From NCBI GenBank assembly GCA_030737875.1, contig CM060926.1:315864922-315928921 (forward strand): a stretch of DNA of 64,000 nt, given 5' to 3'. Made by a program: the position numbers and the translations under genes. The notes beneath the pieces are model-generated. The model worked only from the letters and a program-made list of their open reading frames with translations, made no database searches and had not been told where the DNA came from. This DNA is from Allium sativum (taxonomy: Eukaryota > Streptophyta > Magnoliopsida > Asparagales > Amaryllidaceae). This document shows positions 32,615-45,060 of this stretch, one piece after another. Every line of letters begins with the position of its first letter. The stretch's first letter is position 1.

Positions 32615-34536
32615 AACGTAATCGTCGAAAGATTCAAACTTTAGCGCATTTTATCCGCATAACCTATTTATTCAAACTTTAACTTTTGAATTTGTTTATA
32701 CTGTTAAATATTTTTACTTTTTTTGAATGATAGTCTATAAATCATGCAAAATTCGAAAAATTCGTGTGCAAAAATGTAAAATATATAATACTTTAGGAAC
32801 AATAATCCATGCGCTAATATTTTGCAAACAACAATCCATGCACAAAGCATGTGTCATGATCGCATGCGAAGTGCGTGCTGTTATGCTTGTAACAATAATT
32901 TTTTTCTGTCCTAATCGGCTAAAAAGTAGTTAGTTGAAACAATTTTTTTCATTTAAATATCTTTTTTATGCTAAAAGAAAGCTGGCTAATGGGAATATGT
33001 TTTCTATTTTATTTTTTACGTTGAGATGGGTTAAGTGTCAATGGAATTGCAATTGATCATTCCCGACCTGCGACATTAATACACTATAAGCAATCTATTT
33101 AATCCAACCGAACCTAAATGCGCGAATTTCAACATAGTTGATTGATGAGCAATATGCACAAATATCACTGCTTTTTCTTTCTTTTTTCTGTACCTATGTC
33201 CATTAATCCTAACCTTCATGTTTTGGAGTTTAAAGCCTTGAGCAATTTTTTTTTATTTGAGATCTACTAAGGACAGTCGCTTATCCTTATGCAATTGCGG
33301 GCCCCTAAGATGAATTCATGGGCCTTGTAAAAACAAAAAAATATTATGGTGGGCCCCATTGAATTTCGGTTTGGGGACTGTGCGAGTGTAGGAACAATCG
33401 CTTGTTGGTGCTTGTTCCTAGCATTCACCTTTTTTCAAGTTCTGTTGTACATTTTACTTTAGGTTTGGTACTGACGTGTTTTTTACATGGTCTTCTTGCG
33501 TATATTAAAAAGAGGGCCGTTTTAACCACACCGTTAGGTGCTATTATTTTCAGGCAAGGTGTCAACAAGCAAGACACGGCGATCATTTTGATGGATGCCA
33601 ACCTACGCCAAGATGGATTATTAGGGCCGACCAAAGCTTACCGAGGAAGATCATGAGGGGGATGAAGCCTAAGAGAATAAGAGTACTAACATTTGTGATG
33701 GTCCACACAGCTGAGGGTAAGAGACTAGGATTTCCTAACTCCTAAGGAATTAAATTACACTTTACTAGCTTCTTCTAGCACTGCTTAAAATAAGATGCTT
33801 TTTCATTTATGTGATCAAGTAGTAGTGAATCAAGGATGGCTTGTGGGAATCGAGTGGGAGTCATTCTGGCCATTGGTATGTGTTCCTGAGTGACGTAGAA
33901 TTGATGGGCAAAGGCCTCCATTGATGTGGATCACATTTCCTTAACCCATAGATGCTTAGGGAGAAGGGGCTGAATGGAACTTTCCACATAGTTACCACGA
34001 TCATGGCGGGGTTGACGGAGAAGGAGAAACAAACAAAGCTATGCTGATCTGGTTTAACACGTTCCCAGATGAACAAATCTAGGAAGGTTTTGGTATATAC
34101 TGAAAATAATTTTCCTATTTTCTTACCTTTAAACCATTCAGTTATGCTAATCATTTATTTTATTTTGCATTATAATAAGGCCTGCGACTTTCACATCCAG
34201 TGTGAGCAGGTCTAACTAGAGAAGCACACAATAGAAAAGGAAATTTTACGGGTTTTTGAGAAAAAGAATTAGAGCTCATGAGAGAAATATAGTGGAAAGG
34301 AGGTCGCCTAAGGTAACTAAGGCATCCGCTAAATCCATAGATAATGCGGCTAGAGGCAAAGAAAAGGGGCAAAGAAGTATGAAAACTCCTACCATTTGTA
34401 GCTTGAGTAGGAGGCGTAGAAGTTGTAAAATTTGCTGAAGGAAAGAAATATAAACATTGGCAGTTCGAAGACTTCCCTGGTTAGCAATAGAGCTGAATAA
34501 CCCCAAAGCTAACCAAGTAGCAGTGAGGACTAAGAC
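32615..34536. other. Gene-free spacer between B and C
   Basis: About 1.9 kb. The first 0.8 kb is AT-rich without signals. From about 33400 to 34510 there are open stretches on both strands (33402-33656 plus, 34154-33861 minus, 34256-34438 plus), a poly-T tract at 33247 and AAGG-rich runs. I recognise no domain or complete gene structure. It may hold fragments of an old gene or another transposon class. Confidence 0.5.
34532..34536. other. C candidate target-site duplication (AAGAC), left copy
   Basis: Five bases before the C 5' LTR; the matching copy would lie beyond the right window edge. Confidence 0.4.
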
Positions 34537-34972
34537 TGTAACACCCCAAATTTTAATGACATTAGAAGAGGATAAATTAAATAATAATTAATTTAACATT
34601 CGGAATTAGACGGAATGGACTATTCCATTGCGTCCGTCTCGAAATTATGGTCAGAATGGAGAATTGGTTTGCGTAAAACGGACAACATATGAAAAAGTTA
34701 TGAGGGTTCGAAGTTTGTTTACGCAGAAGATAAATATATATATAAAATAAATTCTAGAACCTTCAAAAACAATTCAAAAATAAAAAATCGGGCCAAAGCG
34801 GGCTAAGCGGGAAAATTCCTGCTCGTGGGTGTCGACCCCCCTATAGGGGTGTTGACATGGGTGTCGACCCCCCTATATAGGTGTCGACCCCCCCCCCCCC
34901 CCAGACAGATCTGGGCAGAATTCGTTTTACGTACCTGGACTTGATTCTGGGTCTAGTTCATTGGTTCTAGGC

Positions 34973-34980
34973 TATAAATA
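34973..34980 (+). promoter_or_regulatory. C 5' LTR TATA box
   Basis: TATAAATA, conserved in the 3' LTR at 55519. Confidence 0.68.
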
Positions 34981-35124
34981 TGGTCCCCTATTCTCTTATT
35001 TTCTCCATTGGAGATCATAGAGGCCATATGCTATCGGGTTGCAAATTGAAACAGAATCAAAATCTACTACAATCAGTTTAGCTATTCAGATCTCTCTCTC
35101 TCTAAATTTTCTAAACCTAACGCT

Positions 35125-35130
35125 GTGAGT
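35125..35130 (+). other. C 5' LTR candidate splice donor
   Basis: GTGAGT in AACGCTGTGAGTTTCTAG, 152 nt after TATA; conserved at 55678. The acceptor would be CCAAG at 51995, after element D. Confidence 0.5.
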
Positions 35131-36390
35131 TTCTAGTCACTTATAGGTTTAAATAAATAACAATAAATTGTGAAAGGCTATGAATTGGATATGTTGTAAA
35201 GTATGAACCTATAATAGTATTAAATCTTATACCATGTAGATCATGATAGATCTAATTCTCTAGATCTGATGCAAATATGGCTATACTATGATGTTGCCTT
35301 TATGGATCTTGATTTGTAACTACGTTGTGGTAAATGTAAATCTATTAATCTTGATAGATGCAACATTTCTTAGATCTAATTTTGTATGTAAATCACCTTT
35401 CATGTTGCGATCAACTTAGATATATTGTAAGTTGGACATATTTAGATCTAAACATGCTTATGATCATGTTTTACGCTAGATCCACTTTATGATCATGTTT
35501 TATGCTAGATCCACTTTATGATCATGTTTTATGCTAGATCCACTTTATGACCATGTTTATGTTAGATCTATATTATGATCATATTTTATGCTATGATAGA
35601 TCTATCTCTCGAGATCCAATTCAATTGTGATTGTCCTGGTATGTTATTTTTGTTTCATTTGGATAGATCAAATCATTTATGTGAACCATGAACATATGCC
35701 ACCTTGAATTGATTAGGATTGGGTCAACACCTTTATCTTAATTGTAACCTCCATGATGTGGATTTGGGTAGATCTATTTATAAACCTATAGATCTAAACC
35801 TTTATTTATGATTAGATCTAATTTAATCTATTAGATCTAGAGCAAGTGGACATTTTATGTATACCTAAAGCAATATTTATGTTTGATCTTGTTATGATGA
35901 TGATTACATGTTCATGACAATATATATGTTCACCTTGATATGATGTTAATTACATGTCCATTCACTTTGTTATCATACTAGTATGTTTATGCCAATATAT
36001 GTTGAAACTATCACCTCTATCATATTCCCTTTTTCATTGTTATGGCTTGACTACTAATTAGCCTAGATGCTGCCAAAATACGCACGAATATGTTAGTGAA
36101 GGAAACGGGGGAAAAGGGATTTATAATTGGCATGTAATATTTAAATGAGTTGATATGTAATTCAAATTATTGGGTAAAATAGGTATTGACACCTATAAAA
36201 GGAAAGGATTAATTAATTGGTAAATTAATTAAAAATGGCATAATTTGTATATGAACATTTATGGATATGTAATTCAAATTATTGGGCAAAATATGTATTG
36301 ACACCCAAAAAGGGAAATGTTTAATTAATTGATTAATTATTTAAAAATGTAATGTTTAGTAATTACAATTAGGAATTGTAATTGTACTTA

Positions 36391-36603
36391 TGACACGAGG
36401 TTAGGTTACATTAGCGGTGGAAGTCTGCCCAGACCCGACCAGCATATCCAGCAGCCACTAATATTGAACCTAATGTGGGAGGTCTAAGTACGCGAATACA
36501 AGTCGGGCTAAGACACGAGGTTAGGCCCAACTGTGGAATAAGACTGCCCGGACCCGACCGGCATATCCAGCATCCACATGTTGTAGGCCTAATGTGGGAG
36601 GTC
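36391..36603 (+). ncRNA. C 5' LTR twin hairpin repeats
   Basis: Copy 1 outer TTAGGTT/AACCTAA, inner ATTAG/CTAAT. Copy 2 outer TTAGGCC/GGCCTAA, inner CTGTGGA with TCCACA (bulged). The loop core TGCCCGGACCCGACCGGCA is near-identical to A while both stems differ by paired changes. Confidence 0.8.
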
Positions 36604-36760
36604 TAGCCCATTATAAACCATAAATGGACATGGTAATGAATCAGACTACTTAACCTAATCTAATCCATAAGGGATTGTATGAATATGAACTAAAGGTAGG
36701 GTTAAGTAAAACATGCTTGGATCAGTGGGAGGGTTAAGTACATCTTTGGTAGGTGGGTAA

Positions 36761-36806
<46 letters not shown>

Positions 36807-37276
36807 CCCACAAATTTAACCGTAAATAAACATGCTTGAATCAGTAGGAGGGTTAAGTACATCTTGGGTTGGTGGGTAATATTTATATATATAGGCCCAC
36901 AAACTTAACCTGTCGAGGTTATGTAATTAAAGACATCGTTAGGTAAACATAACCAGTGGAAAACCTAGTAGTGGGGATGCAAGACAAAGGGGAGAGCTTG
37001 CATCATCTTGTGTGGGACCCATTTCAGTCAGTAACTCTTAAATAGGTATCAAACGGGTACTACGAACTAGGTCGGAGTGGGGCATGCTTACTGAGATGAT
37101 TGTAAGAGATCCAAATGTGGAGGCGGTGTTGATGGCATGTTCCAACGGGGTCATGTGCGTTCATGACTCCGCCTGCTGGGGAAGATAAGACGATGTGACA
37201 TCAGTAGATATGGTTGTGCACATTCGGAAAATGAAGGGTTGCCACTTTAGGGAGTGATACACCCTACTGTGGGGCC

Positions 37277-37281
37277 AACAC
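37277..37281. other. D target-site duplication (AACAC)
   Basis: AACAC precedes D and recurs at 51511-51515 after it. Joining gives GGGGCCAACACAGGGTATCT, like the uninterrupted block in B. Confidence 0.96.
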
Positions 37282-37309
37282 TGTAACGACCCGGATTTCG
37301 AGCGACTTT

Positions 37310-37340
37310 GGTTATCGACATAAGCACGATGTCGATAACC
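37310..37340. ncRNA. Perfect 12-bp hairpin at D LTR end (left copy)
   Basis: GGTTATCGACAT / ATGTCGATAACC with a 7-nt loop, 28 bp from the LTR tip. The second copy, 46086-46116, lies about 30 nt from the primer-binding site in the 5' LTR. Confidence 0.85.
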
Positions 37341-39117
37341 AAAACATCGAAAAATCTTGGTAATTAGTGAAAGAAATTAGAGGGTGAGGAAAGATAAGAT
37401 AGAAACTTAGAATAGAAGAAGAAGAAGGACACAATATCAGAGTAACACGAATCTCACAGCGGAACGAATAAATATATTTCATAACATAACTTTGAAATAC
37501 AAATCTGTACTTGAATATACATATCATTTTCAAAGTACAACACTTACAACACAGCGGAAATAAACTATAGCTATATGATCCTGAAGCCTCCTGCTCCAAG
37601 CTCTTCCAGTATATCTGTAAATCCCGACTACTTGACTGCCCGTACAAATTTAGGCACCCAAGAGTTTAGGGAAAACAACAAAATAAACTCCGGGCCAGTC
37701 ATGGGACTGGTATGAGTAAAACAGTTTAAAAACAGTTGAACAAGTAAATGATATCTCATAAGACCACGCCGCATAACGGAACGGGTTTTTCCCTTATGAG
37801 AATCCAAAATATCTTTATATCAAAAACCTTTTGATATTATAATAATGTCTATCAACCACAGTATATATATAATCATCTAGCAGAAACGCTTTCATCTCAC
37901 GTTCTACATATATAGTATACAATCAAAACCGCAAGCACGTATTGGGTAATGGATTTCCAACTATGACAAGGTATGGATCCACCTTTCGCTCGTGTACCTC
38001 TAGAGAGGAATACACTGGGTTCAACAAGAACATCTTGCAACCCGGCCACACATGACCGACCACTCATTTCGCTTGAGTGTATCGAATGTATATCACCAAC
38101 AGTTGGGATCAGCAACCGTTTCCCGAATGGGACAGCATCAACAATAGATTTTTAGAAATGAATGAAACTCTAGATCAGGTGATTATACACCCTACTTCGG
38201 TGCGACCGACTTAGCCATGTTGCCTGCCCGATTTCTGTCATTTACCGGATGATGAGGCTAGAAGCTACGCTTTATCATCACACCAGATTCACTTTGAATG
38301 CCACATCGTCAAATCCATCAAATCACCGATTGACGTCTACAACAATACATTGTGTGTTAGCTAAAAGAAGTTTCCTCCTCCGCTTCCACTCTTGGTACGG
38401 TTGGAGAAATCAATATACGTGATCGTCTGGAATTACTCTGTCAAACATCCATCCATACAAGTCATCCAGGAACAGGATGAACCGAAGGTACTATTCTGTA
38501 AACAGGATAGCCCTTGCATTACTCCGTCTTCAATTTCCTTTGACATATATGATTCGCAACACTTATGACAATACAGAGTGGTTCTTTGGATAATAATCCA
38601 ACCGGTCTCTCCATATTAACAACGTTAAAATGGTCAAAACTTCGATAGTCTGTGATTTAACTATCGAATAAAAACAAGTGTGCAAACAACGATATTATTT
38701 CCCGGAGGAAATTTATATCAATCAAACATCATTCAACATTTATCTCTTTAGTTCATTAATTTACTTATCTCATGTTTCCCTACGTTCAATATTCCTTATT
38801 TTCTAAATTGGGAAAATATACGTTATTAACAATGGAAAACATTTCCATTTCTTTGTTTCTTTATTAGAAAACATTTCTGGTTTCTTATTTGGAAAACATT
38901 TCCAAAGCTTCTTCATTGGGCTTAGACAGATGTTTAAACAAACCATCGCGATGCCAACTCAAACCATTTCCTTTACTACCGAACCTTAACTATTCCTTAG
39001 TTAAAAACGAAGTCAATCAAGTTGGGGTAGAACTACCTCTCAGACCTTAACTGAACAACACTTCTAACTTTGAAATAGACAAAGTTCACTTTATATTTCT
39101 TTACCAAACTTCCTTAC

Positions 39118-39590
39118 TTAACCCTCCTTCGAATAACTATATTCGATTGACTCTTATCAATTAACTCTATTGGACTAACCCCTATCAATTAACTCTATTG
39201 GACTAACACTATTTGACTAACGCTATTTATTTACTCATTTCACTTACCCTTTACGAATAAACTATATTCGATAATTCCTTTTACTTTCTATTCGAATAAC
39301 TATATTCGATTAACTCATTTGCTTCTATTCGAATAACTATATTCGATTTAACTCATTTGCTTCTATTCTAATCGATTAAACTAACCTCGATTATCTCCTT
39401 TCAACTTTATTCTCTAATCGATTAACTAACATCGATTAACTTCTTTTTACTTTAACACTAATCGATTAACTAACAACGATTAACTTCTTTTTAACTTTAA
39501 CACTAATCGATTAACTAACATCGATTAACTTCTTTTTAACTTTATTCTCTAATCGATTAACTAACATCGATTAACTTCTTTTGATAAACT
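39118..39590. repeat. CGATTAAC tandem repeats in D LTR (left)
   Basis: Two tandem families: about 35-bp units with TTCGAATAACTATATTCGAT (39131-39360) and about 47-bp units with TAATCGATTAACTAAC then ATCGATTAACTTC (39370-39590). Each unit is internally palindromic. The right copy is 47894-48366. Confidence 0.9.
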
Positions 39591-39905
39591 ACGTTTTCCG
39601 TTACAACTATTTCCTTTTTATAACGTTTACTTACCGTTACAAATATATCCTATTTATAACTTCTATTTACCGTTACAAATATTTCCTATTTATAACTTCT
39701 ATTTACCGTTACAAATATTTCCTATTTATAACGTTTACTTACCATTACAAATATATCCTATTTATAACTTCTATTTACCGTTACAAATATTTCCTATTTA
39801 TAACTTCTATTTACCGTTACAAATATTTCCTATTTATAACTTCTATTTACCGTTACAAATATTTCCTATTTATAACGTTTACTTACCGTTACAAATATTT
39901 CCTTT
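39590..39905. repeat. 36-bp tandem repeats in D LTR (left)
   Basis: Nine units of the type CCGTTACAAATATTTCCTAT then TTATAACTTCTATTTA. Because 36 is a multiple of 3, the array translates as a repeated 12-residue YRYKYFLFITSI frame. Right copy 48366-48681 also has nine units, but in a different variant order. Confidence 0.92.
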
Positions 39906-40445
39906 TCTATTTCTATTTATTTTCTAAATAAATATCCCTTTTATAAAACCGTGTTCGTTTTATAAATATTTCCTTTTATAAAATCCTGTGATTTTTATAA
40001 AATTCCTTTATTTCAATATACATTGAAATAAATTCTTTTTACATCCCAGGGTCTTTTATGATATTTAAAATATCGAATAAAAATGATCAACATCATTCTA
40101 ACACCCATAATCCATAACAGATTATATAACACATCATATATCACAATATATGAAAACAGTAACATAAATGTTGAGGAATCCAGTTGGATTCCTCCAACCT
40201 GTTTCCCTGCATCACAGATATTAAACCATATAGATAACATCACTTTCAGTTCTATATGATATATTCTGTTAAACAGAATCAATATAGAAAATTTAACTAA
40301 CTGACTAGCAGTTCAATCAAACAGTCCACATACAGTATCAGCCAATATCTAACAGTTCTAAAAATACAACATGAAAATATAAACTGTTCAGAGTTAGTGA
40401 GATTTTACTCACATTGGCGCGTTAACCGTTGAATAACGGTTTGCG

Positions 40446-40811
40446 TTATTTGATTTCGACGGATAATTTATTTCGCCATAAATTGTAACGAGCTTCGATT
40501 TGCTCCCAGTCAGTTCCATGATGTAGCCCTTGTCCATATGATTCCAACGTGACAAACCGTTCGAGATTCTTTAAAACTTCAGTCGCCTGTTTCTACGCCC
40601 GATCCTTTGGGCTTTCTTTTCTTTTTATTTCTTTATTCTCTTTTGTTTTTAATATCTCCTGGGCTTCACATTTTCTGATCGGCCCATACTCGATTAAAGA
40701 CCCACGTGGCACCTTCTTCCACCAAACAATCTTCACCGCTATAGATTTTACATTTCCTATTTCCAACCCCACGTCCACATTTATGGTTCCATTTTCCAAA
40801 AGAAACTCCAT
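40446..40811 (-). pseudogene. D LTR frame of about 121 codons, broken differently in each LTR
   Basis: Minus frame from 40811 (MEFLLENGTINVDVGLEIGN) ending near 40446 (YNLWRNKLSVEIK). The left copy has a TAG at about 40591 where the right reads CAG; the right copy (49587-49222) has a TAG at about 49436 where the left reads CAG. The shared ancestor was open throughout. I recognise no domain, and an overlapping frame is also open, so this may be chance. Confidence 0.3.
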
Positions 40812-41216
40812 CTGCTACTTCAAATTCCAACGCAGTTGATCTCCTAACCGAAAACAAAAATCCACAACTTCCATTCGCTGTATACTGTAGCAACTCCTTC
40901 CCCCATAATCAAACCGTAACCTGCTCTAGTTTCTTGAACCATGATCAATTTGTTCCTTTTCACCAATGCCACTCACAGTAATAACCCAACCTGTTGTTTC
41001 ACGTATGTAATAAGGTTCACAACTTTTTAATTTGAATTAAAATAAATTAACAACTTAATTATGGTCATTAAGGAATTTGATTACCACGTTATTAACAGAA
41101 CCCTCCCTTCCTTCTTCTGCTATACCACGAACCCGCTCCACTGGTTCACAACACTCCACCCACCATCGTTCTGCCAACCCTGAATACACCCACGCTCCAC
41201 CATACGCTCAACAGCA

Positions 41217-41474
41217 CTAGCACCCGTCCTCGCTGCTCGCTCCATTTACTCCGAACTTACCACTCGCGCAACCCTCCCTACACTCGATATGAGTACGACA
41301 CCCAGCGGTATTATTTTCGAATTCACTGAAAATGATCAAACCGTCAAGAGAAGCACAGTAGGATCGCTTACATAGGCCCAGAACTTCCGCTTGAGTGATG
41401 GATTTGATATTTAAAAGGTGCTCACGCTTGTGGTTTATTTGAGGAAATGGAGACTTCATTGATTGGGAAGCCAT
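41217..41474 (-). other. D LTR short frame after TATA (left copy)
   Basis: 85 codons starting MASQSMKSPFPQ in a good plant initiation context (TTTAAATGGCT). It begins 48 nt after the TATA box, and a GTAAGT donor consensus falls inside its 3' part. The right copy 50250-49993 differs at three residues. No domain recognised; it could be a leader exon or chance. Confidence 0.3.
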
Positions 41475-42734
41475 TTAAAGTTTGCAGTAGAAAATGAGTT
41501 CGGATAGCCTTGCGTATGTATTTTATATACACAGAAAACTTTAGTGCTAAGGTTAGGTACAGCGTTAGGTAGTAGCTGAAACACGTCTACATTATGGAAG
41601 GAATGGTGAAAATTCATACGTGTACACTTTCTTAGTTGCAAAGTATTCGACGCCTACCATCCGATTTCCTTTGTTGTCAAGCAACCACGTATAGGTATTT
41701 GATTGTTTGTTTTAAGGAAGTAATTATTTAGTAAAAAGGGAACATGCCTTTGCATGGTACACGTAAGGCTTCAAACTGAGTAACAAAGGTCCAAGTACCT
41801 TGCCTTACTAATTATATTAAAGTGTATTTTCTTGTGAAATCAATCAAATGGTGTCCAACTTTATCTCTTGTATAATATATTTTGTATACCGTGGCTTGTA
41901 TTCTAAAGTTAGTGAAGTCATGTTGATACAATGGCATTTCCATTGTTATATAAATTTTTGTTCATATACGAGCTACTACGGACAGAAATAAAAGTACGGT
42001 CATGTCTAGCAATGTGTCACGATCACAGAAATATAAAAATACCGGTAGGTGAGCTCATATTGTGAAACCCCAAAATGTTGATTACAAGGTGCGAAATACT
42101 TCAAATAAAAAGTCGCTTATTAAATTAATTAAAAATTACAGTAAAATTCTAAAAATTAAATTATCGCTATTTCCCAAAAGAACCTTGTATAAATTCAAAC
42201 CCAATCTCTAGTTATATCGAATAATCCATTACGGTCGATAAACGATTCTATAGCGACTATTTTAAAATTTGATTTGGACATATCTCAAAATCTACACGAC
42301 GAAATCCCGATTTTTATCTTCCACTAGAAAGATATACTCCACCAGCTCCACACGTTTCTTGTTTCACAGAAATCCGGCTTAAAACGAATCCTGTACATTC
42401 AGTTGAAGTTCAAATCGCCAATTTACGAACTACAGTGTCATTTCGAGCTCGTTTATAATTATTTTATAAACTATACATTCAACTGTCGACGATTGAATAT
42501 ATTCGTTATTCAAATTCAATTCCAAGCTGAATTAAATATCACCGATGATCCAGTTCACACCATATCGCCATTTCAGCCGATTCTGTTTATTTCAGAATTA
42601 TATATATTATTTAATTTATTAATTAAATTAAATATTCACCATTATTTAATTCCACGACCATTAAATTCACTATATCACCATTGATACAATTAAATAAATT
42701 AATTCTACTACCTCTGCTAATGCGGGTCATTACA

Positions 42735-42747
42735 ATCTTCCCCACTT
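42735..42747 (-). other. D polypurine tract
   Basis: Minus sense AAGTGGGGAAGAT immediately before the 3' LTR. Confidence 0.85.
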
Positions 42748-43861
42748 AAAATAATTTCGTCCTCGAAATTGCTAAAAGGTAGAGGACGACCCTATCGACT
42801 GGTTAGAACATATTTGTTCACTTCTAAACTTCAGTTTCAACTGAACTAATTTAATTTCAATTAGAAATTTATTTAATTCTTATCAACGAAAATTTTCAAA
42901 AATCCTGAAAATTTTCTAACACCTTAACTCTTCGAAAATTTTCGCTATTACCTCCTTTGTACTGGTCAATACGTCAAGCTCCAACTCGCCTATCTGGGTC
43001 ATCTCCAACCCAGAAGAAAATCAAACAGCCAAGCGGCTTGCCAATTCGGCTCATAAATTTTATATCCAATAGAAATATAAACGTGTACCTTTTTGTCGGC
43101 ATATCATTATATCCTTTCCACCTGTTATCAATTCAGCAGATACAAGGGTCATCCCAATCAAATTCCAATCTGCTTTTATCCACAACACAACCATTTGCTT
43201 ATATCCGAGCCAAATATCGTTTCAACTCGAGTTTCTTCTCGATTCCCAGCTCTTAACTTGATTATCACATTACACTTCAAATTTGAATCTCACAATCCAA
43301 TTTGTCTTGATATCATTCTAATTCAATCTCAGTTACCACTTTACTGGCTTTACTTTAATTCAAATTTTCTTTCACAAATTTCTGTTAAATTTGTTTTTAA
43401 TTCAAACAGTCTTTCCTAGGGAGTTTTCAAACAGTTTACTCTTTTCAAAAATCAAAATTTTCCTTTTGAAATTCAACTGAGCCCAAAATCAATATTCCAT
43501 TAGTTAAATCACTTCTTTATTTCTTTATCAATATTTGTTAACCAAATATTTTCAATAACCATATTGGCCTTTTATGTTATTTGGAAAACATTTCCGAATA
43601 TCGCCTTCCTTTATTTTCTAAACTTTAGAAAATATTTGCTATTTATAATTGGAAAATATTCCAATTACTAATCTCTTTCCGATCTCGTTTATTTCTATAC
43701 TTAGGAAATATTCTTTATTCTATTTCCAAGTTTACACTTATTTGGGTTAAAACGGATGTTGTGTAAAACATCGTTACGACAACCCAAATACTATATTCAA
43801 CTAACTCTTATTCAACATTGATCTTCGAGCCTGAAATCTTACTATTTATTTGTTAATAATG

Positions 43862-43908
43862 AAATCAATCAAGTTGGGGTATAACTACCTCTCAGACCTT
43901 GACTGAAT
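43862..43908. repeat. LTR-derived motif inside D internal region
   Basis: ATCAATCAAGTTGGGGTATA followed by ACTACCTCTCAGACCTTGAC. Near-identical to LTR sequence at 39011-39055 and 47787-47831. Contains the small inverted repeat GGTAG/CTACC. Confidence 0.85.
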
Positions 43909-44689
43909 AACATTTATAACATCAAAACAGATATTGCTACTTACTCGAATAATCAATACCATACAACTAATTCTTCACCTTTAAACACATATACACTTTC
44001 TCTTTCTATTCTTACTAGATTTTATTCTAGACTTCCTTTTTGATTTTACTATTCTATTTTTAAGTTCATTTTCTTATCGACTTCTAGATATATATTGATA
44101 CGTTGATTTCTAACTATCAAATTATCTTAAAAATATTCTAACTCCTTAAATTCCCTGAAAAATTCGCCATAACCTCCTTTGTATCAGGAGCATCGGGAAA
44201 TTTCAAATAGCTTTCCCGGTCCTTCTCATCTCAAAAAGAAAAAGAAAAAGCCAAGCGGCTTGCCGATACGGCGCATAAAATCTCATTTATGAATTAAATA
44301 CATACCTTTTCGTCGAGCATTCTATTTATTTCACTTCTATACTTTATTCCAAACCTGCCTCATGTATAACCATACATTTCTAATTCATTTCAACTTAATC
44401 CAATTGTTTTAACTTAGTCCGTTAAGTTATTTTCAAATTATTGGTTTGCCCATTTCACCTTCATATTTGAGTATAACATGTTCAAATACATTTTAACTTA
44501 CTTATTAACTAATTTGAATCCAAATTTCAAATTTAAGTTCTATATTCGGTTTCAAATATAAATTTACCAGTCCCTTTTTTCTTATCTAAAGTTCAACTTC
44601 AATTCAAGATCCATTTACTAATGGCTAATTAACTGGTTTACCTATTTCACCTTTTTATTTGAATATAAATGTTCAAATAAAAGTTTAAC

Positions 44690-45060
44690 TTGTTTGTCCA
44701 CTAATTGAATTCCATTTCAATTCTATTTGAATTTCCTATATTCAAATTCCATTTCAATTCTATTTGAATCTTCTATATTCAAATTTCATTTTCAATTCTA
44801 TTTGAATCCTCTACATTCAAATTTCATTTTCACTTTCGATATTCAAATCCTATATTTGAATTCCTTTATATGTCCTATATTCAAATTCTATATTTGAATT
44901 TCATTTGAATTTCTATATTCAAACTCTATTTCAATTCCATCGAATTTCATATATTCAACTCCCTTTGAATTTCTATATTCAAATCCCCTTTGAATTTTTC
45001 TATATTCAAATCCTATGTTTGAACTTCCTTTATTCAAATTCCTTTAAATAAGTCTCGATT
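44690..45060. repeat. ATTCAAAT/ATTTGAAT array in D
   Basis: About ten degenerate copies of TATATTCAAATTYYATTTGAAT-like units, alternately inverted, so the region can fold on itself. Confidence 0.8.

Larger units (their letters stand above)
34537..37281 (+). repeat. C 5' LTR, left part
   Basis: TGTAACACCCCAAATTTTAA start; E2F-like repeat with one mutated arm (34806-34824); GTCGAC array ending in a C run (34830-34903); TATAAATA (34973); GTGAGT (35125); three copies of a unit around TTTATGATCATGTTTTATGCTAGATCCA (35450-35580); twin hairpins (36391-36603); TA microsatellite (36766-36803). Interrupted at GGGGCCAACAC by D. Confidence 0.92.
37282..42734 (-). repeat. D 3' LTR (left copy)
   Basis: Minus sense starts TGTAATGACCCGCATTA (42734) and ends CCGGGTCGTTACA (37282). 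Contains TATA (41529-41522), an ATG frame of 85 codons (41474-41217), 36-bp tandem repeats, CGATTAAC repeats and a perfect 12-bp hairpin near the U5 end. Same length as the right copy. Confidence 0.95.

Noticed and set aside
37312..37647. 111-codon minus frame repeated at 46088-46423
   Set aside because: Present in both LTR copies simply because the LTRs are near-identical. It overlaps the terminal hairpin and shows no domain or upstream start signal.
39118..39590. Possible CRISPR-like array
   Set aside because: Regular short repeats without unique spacers, inside a plant retrotransposon LTR; an ordinary tandem repeat.
39581..39931. 116-codon frame with repeated YRYKYFLFITSI
   Set aside because: It is a translation of a 36-bp tandem repeat (36 being a multiple of 3) on the strand opposite to element D. 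It is kept open by the unit and not by coding selection.
42957..43419. Two overlapping frames in the D core as a possible gag
   Set aside because: Opposite strand to the element, low-complexity Ser/Phe/Asn composition, no knuckle or Gag core motif.
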